Shown here piece after piece: positions 8,985 through 16,928 of a DNA stretch of 64,000 bases. The DNA lies in assembly GCA_003220225.1 (NCBI GenBank), contig QHRU01000034.1:48267-112266 (forward strand). The letters run 5' to 3'. The notes beneath the pieces were generated by a model. The model searched no databases. It saw only the letters and a list, made by a program, of their open reading frames with translations, and was not told the DNA's origin. Every line of letters begins with the position of its first letter. Position 1 is the stretch's first letter. This DNA comes from Candidatus Rokuibacteriota bacterium. Lineage in GTDB: Bacteria > Methylomirabilota > Methylomirabilia > Rokubacteriales > CSP1-6. Position numbers and translations under genes: made by a program.

Positions 8985-10943
8985 ATGAAAGCCGCCCTCG
9001 TCCTGGGGCTCGCGGCCCTCACCCTCCTGGCGCCGGCCGCGGCGTCTGCCGTCAGCATCCAGGAGGCGCTCCTGCTCGCCACGCCCGCCGTCGCGCTCGT
9101 CACTGCGGAGGTACGCGGAGAGGTCACGATGAACTGCGGGCGCGGCACCGTCACCGTGCGCCCCACGCCGTTCGTCGAGACGGGCACCGGCTGGTTCGTC
9201 GACGGCACGGGTTACCTGATCACCAACGCCCACGTGGTCGATCCCGTGCACCGCATGCCGCCCTGGGTCCTCCACGAGCTGAAGAAGAAGGCCATCGACC
9301 AGGCGTGCGTGGACCCGGTGCTGCGCGCGCAGGGGCTCATGCGCGGCCAGAACCCCAACCTCGAGGAGTCGATCCGCCGCGAGGCCACCGCGCGGGCGCT
9401 CGCGACGGCGCAGGTGACGACGTTCCCGCAGCTCTCCGTGCTGCTGTCGAGCGGGCTGAGCCTCAAGGCCGACGTCGTGAAGTTCAGCCCGCCGCTCGCC
9501 TTCGACCTCAACGGCAAGCCGACGGCCGACGCCCGCCGCGACCTCGCGCTGCTGCGCGTGAAGGAGGGCGTGTATCCCGCCATCCTGCTGCGCGACAACG
9601 ACCCGAAGATCGGCGACGCCGTGCATATCATCGGCTTCCCCGGCGTCGTGCAGACGCACGAGCTCCTCAACAGGTCCTTCGAAGCGTCGGTCACCAACGG
9701 CGCCGTCTCCGGCTTCAAGCAGGACGCCATCGGCCAGGACATCATCCAGACCGACGCGGCGGCCGCGCACGGCAATTCGGGGGGGCCCGCCGTCGGCGAC
9801 GACGCCTCGCTCGTCGGCGTCATGACGTTCACCACGCTCTCGACCTCGGGCAGCGCCATCGTGCAGGGCTTCAACTTCCTGATCCCCGCGCGCGATGTGA
9901 AGAAGTTCCTCGCCGGCACGCCGGTGACGCTGGGCCAGAGCAAGTTCAACGACGTGTGGCAGGCGGGGCTCGACGCGCTCTTCGCCGAACGCTACGCGAC
10001 GGCGGTCAGGCGGATCGCCGAGGCCAACGCGCTGCAGCCGAACCTGGCCGACGTCAAGCGCGTGTTCGCGGAGGCCGAGCGAAAGATGAAGAACCCGCCG
10101 CCGCGGCCCTTCCCGTGGGCGTGGGCGACGCTCGGCGTGACGCTCCTGAGTGTCGGCATTTACGGCGGCATGTTCGGGCGGCGCTGGTGGAAGAACCGCT
10201 TCCGCATCCTGCCCGCGCAGGTCATCGCCGCCATCGAGAGCGGGCGCAATCCGCAGCTCGTGGACGTGCGCACGAAGACCGACTTCGAGACGAGCCCGCT
10301 CCGCCTGCCGGGCGCCGTGCGGCTCGACCCCGACGCCGTGCTGGCCGGACAACCGGAGGCCGAGCCGAGCGTCGAGCGCGATCAGCTCATCGTGACCTAC
10401 GACACGAGCCCGGGCGAGGCCACGGCCGAGAAGGTCGCCAACGCCCTGCGCGCGCGCGGCTTCAAGAGCGTGCGCATCCTCAAGGGCGGCCTCGGCGGCT
10501 GGACGAACGCGCGGCTGCCGGTGGAGTCGAAGTCGTACCTGCCGTCGATCGGGCTGGAGATCTACAAGAACCTCACCCTCGGCGACCTCGAGCGCCGCAA
10601 GTTCAGGGCGGGCGAGGTCATCTTCAAGGAGGGCGCCGACGCGAAGGGCGAGGCGTTCCTCGTCCACGCCGGCACCGTGCAGATCAAGCGGACGTTCGAC
10701 GGCGCGGAGAAGACGCTCTCGACGCTCGGCGAGGGCGAGCTGTTCGGCGACCTGGCGCTCTTCCGCGAGGGGCCGCGCTCGGCCGACGCGGTGGCCGCCA
10801 CCGACGTCGAGCTGATGGTCATCAACAACGACCGTCTCGACTGGCTCATCCGCAACCGCCCGCAGCTCACCAAGGAAGTGGTGCGGCGGCTCTCCGACAT
10901 GGTCGTCAAGACCGACCGCGAGCGGGCGCTCTCCAACCGCTGA
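8985..10943 (+). CDS. secreted trypsin-like protease fused via a TM segment to rhodanese-like and cNMP-binding domains
   Basis: This 652-residue protein is a four-part fusion. A signal peptide ([18 protein letters not shown]) precedes a trypsin/DegP-like protease domain with a visible triad: His83 in NAHVV, Asp186 in RRDLALL and Ser265 in GNSGGP. One membrane helix lies at about 376-396. A rhodanese-like domain follows at about 405-510; its active-site cysteine position is Asp473 (YDTSPGE), so sulfur transfer is unlikely. The C-terminus (about 525-640) is a cyclic-nucleotide-binding domain with [10 protein letters not shown] and the RSADAVA phosphate-binding region. The topology predicts an outside protease gated by, or reporting to, a cytoplasmic cNMP sensor. 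The function is inference. Confidence 0.87.
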   Translation: MKAALVLGLAALTLLAPAAASAVSIQEALLLATPAVALVTAEVRGEVTMNCGRGTVTVRPTPFVETGTGWFVDGTGYLITNAHVVDPVHRMPPWVLHELKKKAIDQACVDPVLRAQGLMRGQNPNLEESIRREATARALATAQVTTFPQLSVLLSSGLSLKADVVKFSPPLAFDLNGKPTADARRDLALLRVKEGVYPAILLRDNDPKIGDAVHIIGFPGVVQTHELLNRSFEASVTNGAVSGFKQDAIGQDIIQTDAAAAHGNSGGPAVGDDASLVGVMTFTTLSTSGSAIVQGFNFLIPARDVKKFLAGTPVTLGQSKFNDVWQAGLDALFAERYATAVRRIAEANALQPNLADVKRVFAEAERKMKNPPPRPFPWAWATLGVTLLSVGIYGGMFGRRWWKNRFRILPAQVIAAIESGRNPQLVDVRTKTDFETSPLRLPGAVRLDPDAVLAGQPEAEPSVERDQLIVTYDTSPGEATAEKVANALRARGFKSVRILKGGLGGWTNARLPVESKSYLPSIGLEIYKNLTLGDLERRKFRAGEVIFKEGADAKGEAFLVHAGTVQIKRTFDGAEKTLSTLGEGELFGDLALFREGPRSADAVAATDVELMVINNDRLDWLIRNRPQLTKEVVRRLSDMVVKTDRERALSNR

Positions 10944-11383
10944 GCGCCACCGTCCGCGTCCTCGTCCAGCGCCTCGACGGGGGCCTCCCCCTGCCCGGCT
11001 ACGCCCGCGAGGGCGACGCCGGGCTCGACCTCTACGCGCGCGAGTCGGTCACGCTGGCGCCGGGGGCGCGCGCCGTGGTGGGCACCGGCATCGCCGTGGC
11101 GATCCCCGCCGGCTACGCGGGCTTCGTCCTGCCGCGCTCGGGCCTCGCGCTGCGCCACGGCCTGAGCATCGTCAACACGCCGGGACTGGTCGACTCCGGC
11201 TACCGCGGCGAGATCCGCGTGGTCCTCGTCAACCACGATCCGTCCACACCGGTCACGCTCGCCCGCGGCGACCGCATCGCTCAGCTCGTGGTGCAGCGCG
11301 TGGAGCAGGTCGAGCTCATCGAGGTGCAGACACTACCGGAGAGCGCGCGCGGCTCCGGCGGATTCGGCTCGAGCGGAACGTGA
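10940..11383 (+). CDS. dut: dUTP diphosphatase
   Basis: All five trimeric dUTPase motifs are visible: DAGLDLYA (1), [10 protein letters not shown] (2), [12 protein letters not shown] (3), GDRIAQLVV (4) and the C-terminal [10 protein letters not shown] (5). The enzyme hydrolyses dUTP to dUMP and pyrophosphate and acts as a trimer. No ATG, GTG or TTG precedes motif 1 at a sensible distance. The frame fits a CTG at 10940 that overlaps the stop of the upstream fusion gene (CTGA), giving a normal length of 147 residues; the exact start is therefore uncertain. Translational coupling to the upstream gene is likely. Confidence 0.9.
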   Translation: MSATVRVLVQRLDGGLPLPGYAREGDAGLDLYARESVTLAPGARAVVGTGIAVAIPAGYAGFVLPRSGLALRHGLSIVNTPGLVDSGYRGEIRVVLVNHDPSTPVTLARGDRIAQLVVQRVEQVELIEVQTLPESARGSGGFGSSGT

Positions 11384-11401
11384 GCCGCGATATCGTGAGC
11401 C

Positions 11402-11429
11402 GCGGTATATAGCGGTATGCGGTATATAG
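11402..11429. repeat. short direct repeat after dut
   Basis: The 11-base unit gcggtatatag occurs at 11402-11412 and again at 11419-11429, with a related gccgcgatatcg just upstream. It lies between the dut stop and the terminator hairpins. I see no function; it may be a slippage product. Confidence 0.6.
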
Positions 11430-11430
11430 A

Positions 11431-11459
11431 GGAGCGCCCCGGGTTCCCCGGGGCGCTCC
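11431..11459. terminator. 13-bp hairpin between convergent dut and pal
   Basis: The arms 11431-11443 and 11447-11459 are perfect inverted repeats (ggagcgccccggg) around a three-base loop. With the next hairpin it forms a bidirectional termination zone between dut (+) and the pal-type gene (-). No long T-run follows on the plus strand, so Rho-independent function is likely but not certain. Confidence 0.65.
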
Positions 11460-11474
11460 GAACATCGGGGGGGT

Positions 11475-11501
11475 ATGGGGGGCCATTTCGGGGCCCCCCA
11501 T
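11475..11501 (-). terminator. terminator hairpin directly after the pal stop
   Basis: The inverted repeat atggggggcc (11475-11484) pairs with 11492-11501 around a seven-base loop and begins three bases after the minus-strand stop codon at 11504. Its position fits a terminator of the pal-like gene. Confidence 0.65.
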
Positions 11502-11503
11502 CT

Positions 11504-12058
11504 TTACTGTTGCTTGACCATCAAATGGGCGCGGCGGTTCTTCGCCCAGCACGCCTCGCTGTGCTCGGAGCACTGCGGCTTTTCCTCGCCGTACGAGATG
11601 ATCGAGATGCGCCCGGCCTGCACGCCCTGCGCGGAGAGGTAGTTCTGGGTGGCCTTCGCGCGGCGCTCGCCGAGCGCGAGGTTGTACGCCACGGTGCCCC
11701 GCTCGTCGCAGTGGCCCTCGATCAGCACGAGGTGCTTCGGGTTCGCCTTCAACCATTCCGCGTTGGTGTCCAGCGTCCTCGTCGCGTCCGCCGTGAGCTC
11801 GTACTTGTCGAACTCGAAGTGGATGTCGCCGAGGTTGTCGGCCACCTTGAACCCCTCGATCCGGGGCCGCATGGTGGGCCCGACCGCCGCGGCCTGCCGC
11901 GTGCCGCCGTCCATGGAGCGGGGGCCCGTGGGCACCGTCATGCTCGAGCCCGATGGCGGCGGCGCCGACGACGACGCCGTGGTCGCCGCGGTCTTCGCAC
12001 AACCCGTGGCCAGGCCCACGAGGAGGATCCCCTGCACTATCAGCGCTGTGCTCCTCAT
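11504..12058 (-). CDS. pal: Pal/OmpA-family outer-membrane lipoprotein
   Basis: The protein (184 residues from ATG 12058) begins with a lipoprotein signal ending in a lipobox (LATGC), then a Ser/Pro-rich linker and an OmpA-C domain. The peptidoglycan-binding motif is clear: FEFDKYEL, IEGHCDERGT, YNLALGERRA and ISYGEEKPQC. These are the hallmarks of Pal of the Tol-Pal system, which tethers the outer membrane to murein. A GAGAGGAGA site supports ATG 12058 over an in-frame ATG 33 bases upstream. tolB and ybgF are not adjacent, so it is isolated from the usual tol cluster. Confidence 0.9.
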   Translation of the reverse strand: MRSTALIVQGILLVGLATGCAKTAATTASSSAPPPSGSSMTVPTGPRSMDGGTRQAAAVGPTMRPRIEGFKVADNLGDIHFEFDKYELTADATRTLDTNAEWLKANPKHLVLIEGHCDERGTVAYNLALGERRAKATQNYLSAQGVQAGRISIISYGEEKPQCSEHSEACWAKNRRAHLMVKQQ

Positions 12059-12087
12059 CGCGCGTTCTCCTCTCGATGATGTCGTGT

Positions 12088-12570
12088 TCATCGTCCTCGC
12101 CCATTCGCGTGGCGGAGGAGCCGTCGCAGCGTGGCCAGCAGGGCCGGCGCCTCCGCGCGCAATTCGGCGAGCGAGTTGAGGGCGAGCCGGCGAAGCTTTA
12201 CTTCGCCGGCCGGCCGGAGCATCACCATAACCTGCCGACGGTCACCCTCGCGGCGACGCCGGGCCACCATGCCACGCTCGACCAGACGGTCCACCAGCTC
12301 GACCGCACTGTGATGCCGGATCTGGAGCCGCTCGGCGACCTTGCCGATCGTCACCGCGCCGCGAGCCTCCAGCCCTTTGATCTGAAGGAGCATCACGTAC
12401 TGCTGGGGCTCGACCCCCGCGGCCCGCGCCGCGGTCTCGCGCCGGCCGAGGAGCAGGCGCAGCTGATACCGCCACTCGGCGAGGGTCGCATAATCCAGCG
12501 GTCGTGCCCGAGCCGGTTTCACCACACGATTATATCGCTCCACGATATTGAGCCCTGCAAGGGATTGCAC
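12088..12570 (-). CDS. MarR-family transcriptional regulator
   Basis: The 160-residue protein has the MarR winged-helix layout: a long N-terminal dimerisation helix (WRYQLRLLLGRRE), the recognition region VAERLQIRHHSAVELVDRLVERG at about residues 78-100, and the wing RRRREGDRRQVMV. MarR proteins are dimeric repressors, often ligand-responsive. Its target is unknown; the closest genes are the pal-like gene downstream (30 bases) and the eroded PsiE-like gene upstream. Confidence 0.87.
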   Translation of the reverse strand: MQSLAGLNIVERYNRVVKPARARPLDYATLAEWRYQLRLLLGRRETAARAAGVEPQQYVMLLQIKGLEARGAVTIGKVAERLQIRHHSAVELVDRLVERGMVARRRREGDRRQVMVMLRPAGEVKLRRLALNSLAELRAEAPALLATLRRLLRHANGRGR

Positions 12571-12603
12571 ACAATTTTCATTTGCACCGGTGTGTACGAT
12601 GCC

Positions 12604-12867
12604 TCAACGGCATTGCGTTTGCCTCTCCGACACGGGGCATCCAGAAATGGCGTGACACATGGACATCTCACGACGCGATTTCATCCGCGTCTCGGCCGGC
12701 AGGGAGCCGGCGACGAGATTCGCCACGAACGTCAGCGTCGCGTCGGCGAGCAGGACGACCGCCCCGGCCGCGAGGAGCACGCCCAGTGCCACGTAGAGGA
12801 CGTCCTCGACGTGGGTGAAGCTCCGCGCGATCCAGTCACGGGCCGAGGCGCCCGTCGCGCGGGGCAC
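12604..12867 (-). pseudogene. truncated PsiE-like membrane protein
   Basis: Residues 1-60 (ARDWIARSFTHVEDVLYVAL, then a hydrophobic LLAAGAVVLLADATLTF helix) look like the first membrane segment of phosphate-starvation-inducible PsiE-type proteins. After LVAGSLPAE the reading frame becomes unrelated low-complexity sequence (RMKSRREMSM) and stops. Family proteins have about four membrane helices and 130-150 residues, so roughly two thirds is missing. I infer a deletion whose endpoint is near 12690. The PsiE assignment is by memory of the family pattern and should be treated as moderate. Confidence 0.5.
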
Positions 12868-12894
12868 GTCAGCTCGCGCGCCGCGCCGCCCCGC

Positions 12895-12984
12895 TCAATC
12901 CGTCTTGGTCACGTCGTCGATGTCGTCCCGGATCCGGTCCCCGTAGAACCACATCAGCAGGCTCTTGATCACGCTGCCCTCCAT
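12895..12984 (-). CDS. possible 29-residue small protein
   Basis: A short frame starting at ATG 12984 encodes 29 residues with a hydrophobic start (VIKSLLMWFYG) and an acidic tail (DDIDDVTKTD). Its amphipathic layout and lack of rare codons look like a real membrane-associated small protein, and it sits 27 bases before the PsiE-like start in the same orientation. No strong ribosome-binding site is visible and no family is recognised. Confidence 0.35.
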   Translation of the reverse strand: MEGSVIKSLLMWFYGDRIRDDIDDVTKTD

Positions 12985-13033
12985 TCAGACAGTCTTCGGC
13001 AGGACCAGAGAGCAAGGCGGGTGCCGGGGACTT

Positions 13034-13834
13034 CTACCGCGGCCAGGCGGCAAACGGCTCCGCCCAGGCCCCGAGGGACAGCAGCCGTAGGTGGGCGCTC
13101 CACCCGACGGACGCGCGCTGTTCCAGGGTGTTGTAGCCCCAATCCGCGAGAAACAGGCGGGCGGCAGCCAGCGCCGGCGTGGCGTGCACGGCGTGGAGCG
13201 TCTCCAGCAGATCCTCGACGAACCAGAGGCCTTCGGCACCGGCTTGCAGCCGGTGCGCAACGGCGAGTCGAGTGAGTGACTCGGATTTGGCGACGGTGCG
13301 ACCGGGCTCGCGGCCGACGATCGGCAGCGCCCCGAGCCGCCCGTCCTGGGCGGTGAGCAGCGCCCGCGCAAAGCGCTCCGCCTTGGTCGTGACAACGGCG
13401 ACCGGCGTGCCCGTCGTGACGGCCTCGACCAGACGGGCGACCACGCCGGGATAGAAGACGTTGTGACGTACCCAGTCGTCGGGCGCGCGCGCAAACCACG
13501 CGTCGCGCACGCCGTTGAGCGCCCGGCCGAGCGTCTCGGCCTCGAGGCGGGCGCTCGCCAGCAGCCGGCGCGCCGTGGCCAGCCACGCCGCGCGGTCGAC
13601 CAGCCCGGCGGCGGGCTCGCCGGCGACGACGGCGTGCAGGAGCACCGGCATCTCCCAGCCGCTCTCGACCAGCGGCCGGTGGGCACCGAACGTCGCGGCC
13701 GCTGCGTCGGGGACGTCGCGCGCGCCCGGCCACGCCTCGCGGTACGCGCGGCGCGCGGCCTCGAAGTACTCCGGGCGCCCGTCGCAGAGGACGCCATCGA
13801 AGTCGAGCGCGAGGACGGCCGGGCCGGTCTTCAC
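13034..13834 (-). CDS. HAD-superfamily hydrolase
   Basis: The 266-residue protein opens with the HAD motif I, LDFDGVLCDG, whose two aspartates are nucleophile and acid/base. VVTTKAERFA supplies motif II, and WFVEDLLETL fits motif IV near the C-terminus. A helical cap occupies about residues 25-130. The likely role is a phosphatase or related phosphotransfer on an unknown metabolite. Its start overlaps the stop of the next upstream gene (TGATG at 13831-13834), so the two are translationally coupled. Confidence 0.8.
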   Translation of the reverse strand: MKTGPAVLALDFDGVLCDGRPEYFEAARRAYREAWPGARDVPDAAAATFGAHRPLVESGWEMPVLLHAVVAGEPAAGLVDRAAWLATARRLLASARLEAETLGRALNGVRDAWFARAPDDWVRHNVFYPGVVARLVEAVTTGTPVAVVTTKAERFARALLTAQDGRLGALPIVGREPGRTVAKSESLTRLAVAHRLQAGAEGLWFVEDLLETLHAVHATPALAAARLFLADWGYNTLEQRASVGWSAHLRLLSLGAWAEPFAAWPR

Positions 13835-14439
13835 TTCTGGCGGAAGCCGACGAGGCCGGCTTCGAGCGAGCGGCGATCCACGCGGCCCAGCCGGCGCTCG
13901 AGCGCGCGCGGCAGCAGCCGCGTGTGTGGGACGCCCACGAGGTGCTCGGCGACGAACCAGAGGTCACCGTCCGACGTCGCCCAGCCCGGACGGGTGCGAT
14001 CGAAGCGCGCGAGGTTCACCGGTCGCGAATAGGCGCGCAGGGTGCGGTCGCCGCGCAGGTTCACGTAGCCCTCGAAATAGGAGAGCGCCAGCTCGCGCAG
14101 CGAGCGATAGACGGGCGCGCGATAGCGCAGTCCGGAGAAGTTGGACTTGGCGATCGCGCCCCAGTGGCCGCGCTCGCGATAGACGGCCAGCACGTGGTCG
14201 GTGTCCTGCACGGCCTCGAGGTCGAGCAGGAGCGGCGGGTAGCCGAGGGCACGCAGGGCGACGGCGGCGAAGATCGCCCCCTCCAGGCAGTGCGCGGTGC
14301 GCTCGCGCAGGACACGGCGCGGCGACCAGGCGGTGGACGCAAGATGGTAGGGCATCGCGTCGAGCGCCCGCTGCACGCCAGCGGGCGTGCGCAGCGACTC
14401 GAGCATCCGCCTCTCGCGCGGGGAGAAGCCGGGAGCCAC
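13831..14439 (-). CDS. transglutaminase-like hypothetical protein
   Basis: The GTG at 14439 gives 202 residues. A cysteine at the start of a helix (HCLEGAIFAAVALRALGY), followed by DTDHVLAVYRE and a GHWGAIAKS strand, resembles the Cys-His-Asp arrangement of transglutaminase/papain-like folds. This is structural inference only; no characterised relative comes to mind. It is coupled to the HAD gene downstream. The longer upstream frame to 14718 is low-complexity antisense to the dehydrogenase gene and is rejected. Confidence 0.6.
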   Translation of the reverse strand: MAPGFSPRERRMLESLRTPAGVQRALDAMPYHLASTAWSPRRVLRERTAHCLEGAIFAAVALRALGYPPLLLDLEAVQDTDHVLAVYRERGHWGAIAKSNFSGLRYRAPVYRSLRELALSYFEGYVNLRGDRTLRAYSRPVNLARFDRTRPGWATSDGDLWFVAEHLVGVPHTRLLPRALERRLGRVDRRSLEAGLVGFRQK

Positions 14440-14542
14440 CGCCCGATTGTCACCGATGGCCCCGGTTCCGCGCCGAGCTTTTCGGCTGTGGCTGACGCCA
14501 ACTCCATGGCAGCGACCCGGGCAACGAGACCTGAACGTACGA

Positions 14543-14568
14543 AAGGGGCGGCTCGCCGCCGCCCCCTT
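14543..14568 (-). terminator. hairpin after the dehydrogenase gene
   Basis: A GC-rich inverted repeat (aggggcggc pairing with gccgcccc) lies 29 bases beyond the minus-strand stop at 14597 and is followed on that strand by a short T run. It is a good candidate terminator for the sugar dehydrogenase transcript. Confidence 0.55.
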
Positions 14569-14596
14569 CTCTGAGCCCAGGTGTCGTGACGTCAGC

Positions 14597-16186
14597 CTAG
14601 TCGTCGTCGCCCTGGCCGTTGTCGTCGGCCTCGGGTGCCTCGACGATCCGGACGACGACGCCGGTGTTACGGGAGTCAGGGAGGCCGCTGACATTGCCGC
14701 CGATATAGATCTCGCCATGCGCGTCCTGGCCGATACCGAGGACGGCCAGCGAGACGCTGCCGCCCGGTAGCACGATCAGCTCGCTGATCGCGCGAAGGCC
14801 ACTGCCGGCGCCCGCGTTGATGCTGAGCAGGCGGCCGTAGTCGTGAGGACCGCGGGGGAACTTGAAGAGCAGCGAGAAGTCCGCGAAGACGTACTTGCCG
14901 CGCAGCGCCGGGACTGCCTTGCCGTGGTAGACATACCCGCCGATGACGGAATGGCCTTCGTGGTGGGTGTCGTGCTGGGCAATCGGATCGCGGAACGGAC
15001 GCGGTCCGGAGCGGCAGTCACCCGTCCGCTCGGGACGATTGGGGCTCGGGTCGGCAAAGCCGTCGTCGGGCACACTGCCGTTGATGTAGAAGAACAGGGT
15101 GCCTTCCTTGCAGTTCCAGCCAGAGTTGCCACCCTTCGTGACGAGGTCCACCTCCTCGATGTCGTTCTGGCCGACGTCTCCGACATAGAGATCGCCGGTC
15201 TTCCTGTCGAACGAGAAACGATACGGGTTCCGGTGGCCGAGGGCATAGATTTCCGGCACCGCGCCGGGCGTGCGCACGAACGGATTGTCGGACGGCACGC
15301 CATAAGGCTTGCCCGGAGAGGTCGAGTTGACGTCGATGCGCAGGATCTTGCCGAGCGGCGTGTTGAGCTTCTGACCGTTGCCGTTGTCCTGGTGGCCGAA
15401 GATCGGCTCAGAGCCACAGACCGCTTTGTGCGGTGGCGCGGTGACGAACTCCTGGCCGTCCGCGTCGTCGGCGCCGCCGCCGTCGCCCGTGGAGATGTAG
15501 AGCAAGGCGTCCGGCCCGAAGGCCATGTCGCCGCCGTCATGGTTGAACTGCGGCCAGTTTATACGGATGAGCTCTTTGGAGAAGGTGATGCCGGGAGCCG
15601 TCGCGCTGCCAAGGTTGGCGGCCCTCCACTCGATGATCACGTTGTGATGATCGGAGTTGGCGGCCGTCGTTCCCGGGGTCGCGATGTTGGCCACGCCCGA
15701 GTCTCGTCGCTCCGACGTGTAGGTGTAGAACAGACCCCTGCCCGGCCCCGCTTTCTGACCGTCGAAGTTCGGATGAAACGCGAGGCCCAGGAAGCCCCGC
15801 TCGTCGAAGGTGTCGGGACCGCAGACGCCCAGCGTCACGAGCCGGGCGCTCAGGTCGTGGTACAGCGTGCGATGGTTATCGCTCAGCCGGACCACCCACA
15901 GCTTGCCGACCTGATCGACGATGAAGATGTGGCCGGTGAGTCCCGGTGCGGTGACGATCTTGAGCGGCGATGTGAGCGTCGGTCCAATCGGCGCGCCCGT
16001 CACCGGGTCGTTCGTCCCCTTGGTCACGAGCTCGATCCCGACCTTGGGGCCGAAGCTCGTGATCGGAGCGAACCGGGTGTTGTCGTAGGGATTCCACGGC
16101 GGGTGCGCGACCGCGGGCGTGGCCGCGGCAACGACGCACGCAATGAGCAGCAGCGCAGACAACGGTGTTCTGACTCGCATGTCCAT
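14597..16186 (-). CDS. secreted PQQ-dependent sugar dehydrogenase-like protein (GSDH fold)
   Basis: About 529 residues with a Sec signal (LLLIACVVAAATPAVA). The mature part shows glucose/sorbosone dehydrogenase six-blade propeller motifs: DERGFLGLAFHPNF, FNHDGGDMAFGPD, YISTGDGGGADD, LGKILRIDVN, YALGHRNPYRFSF and DVGQNDIEEVD. The invariant catalytic-type histidine lies in NHDGG. Family members oxidise aldoses or act on cell-surface sugars with PQQ in the periplasm; substrate unknown. Three ATGs follow one another at 16192-16186, and AGGAG spacing favours 16186. The tail is very acidic (EADDNGQGDDD). Confidence 0.85.
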   Translation of the reverse strand: MDMRVRTPLSALLLIACVVAAATPAVAHPPWNPYDNTRFAPITSFGPKVGIELVTKGTNDPVTGAPIGPTLTSPLKIVTAPGLTGHIFIVDQVGKLWVVRLSDNHRTLYHDLSARLVTLGVCGPDTFDERGFLGLAFHPNFDGQKAGPGRGLFYTYTSERRDSGVANIATPGTTAANSDHHNVIIEWRAANLGSATAPGITFSKELIRINWPQFNHDGGDMAFGPDALLYISTGDGGGADDADGQEFVTAPPHKAVCGSEPIFGHQDNGNGQKLNTPLGKILRIDVNSTSPGKPYGVPSDNPFVRTPGAVPEIYALGHRNPYRFSFDRKTGDLYVGDVGQNDIEEVDLVTKGGNSGWNCKEGTLFFYINGSVPDDGFADPSPNRPERTGDCRSGPRPFRDPIAQHDTHHEGHSVIGGYVYHGKAVPALRGKYVFADFSLLFKFPRGPHDYGRLLSINAGAGSGLRAISELIVLPGGSVSLAVLGIGQDAHGEIYIGGNVSGLPDSRNTGVVVRIVEAPEADDNGQGDDD

Positions 16187-16404
16187 CATCATGCTCCTGG
16201 CGCGGAGGTGCACTTCGAGGAGGTCACGAGATCACGACGTAATGGTGTCGGAGGGGCGCGTCACCGGAGGGCCACGGCTGCCAATCATAGGTGGTGCATC
16301 GGGCGCTGAGGCATCATCGGTAGCTCCACCAGCCTGCGCGCGCGCGTGGCGCGAGGCTCCGTCCGATTCCCAGAGATCGTCAGGCGACGGTGCGGCGAGC
16401 GAGC

Positions 16405-16728
16405 TTAACGAGCGGGCGCGGGCGGGGAGCGGGGTGCGTGCGGGAGCGAACCGACGAGTGGCTCCGCGGGCGTCGGCGCCTCGCGAAGGAGGTCGACAAC
16501 GATCCGAATCGGTGGTTGATCGACCATCTTCCTGGCGGGGATGGCCGCGGTCCGACGGGCAGCAGCGGTATGCCCCAAGTCGGATCTGATGACGACGCCA
16601 TCGAAGTCGCCGTCATCCAAGAACTCGCCGACCCGGGTCGGATCAGGCGCGCTCGCAAATGCTACCGAGGTGAGCAGGAGCGCGATGGTCACGAGAACCA
16701 TCGCCACGACGGGTCGTATCAAACTCAC
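16405..16728 (-). CDS. small secreted protein of unknown function
   Basis: From GTG 16728 the frame gives about 107 residues. It starts with a convincing signal peptide (RPVVAMVLVTIALLLTSVAFA), then FLDDGDFDGVVI and a Pro/Ala-rich tail. The antisense frame 16390-17022 is longer but low complexity. Start choice is uncertain (ATG 16701 is possible). No family recognised. Confidence 0.5.
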   Translation of the reverse strand: MSLIRPVVAMVLVTIALLLTSVAFASAPDPTRVGEFLDDGDFDGVVIRSDLGHTAAARRTAAIPARKMVDQPPIRIVVDLLREAPTPAEPLVGSLPHAPRSPPAPAR

Positions 16729-16928
16729 GCGCGGAAGCCTAGCGCAAACATGGCCGGTCTTCAATTGGCTCGAGCCGACGACGAGCCCCGGTCTCGCGGC
16801 CACGGCGGTACCATAGCCGGCGAGCCGGACGTGGCTCGCCGACGAGGGGTGTTGGTTGGAGAGAAAGCGATGAGTTTCGGGTGGGCCCGTGCGCCGATCT
16901 CTGCCCTGATGATCCTCGCCCGCATGGC

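Noticed and set aside
8030..11383. A 1117-codon plus-strand frame
   Set aside because: Only its last 148 codons are real (dUTPase); the rest is a shadow of the VIT1 and protease genes in another frame.
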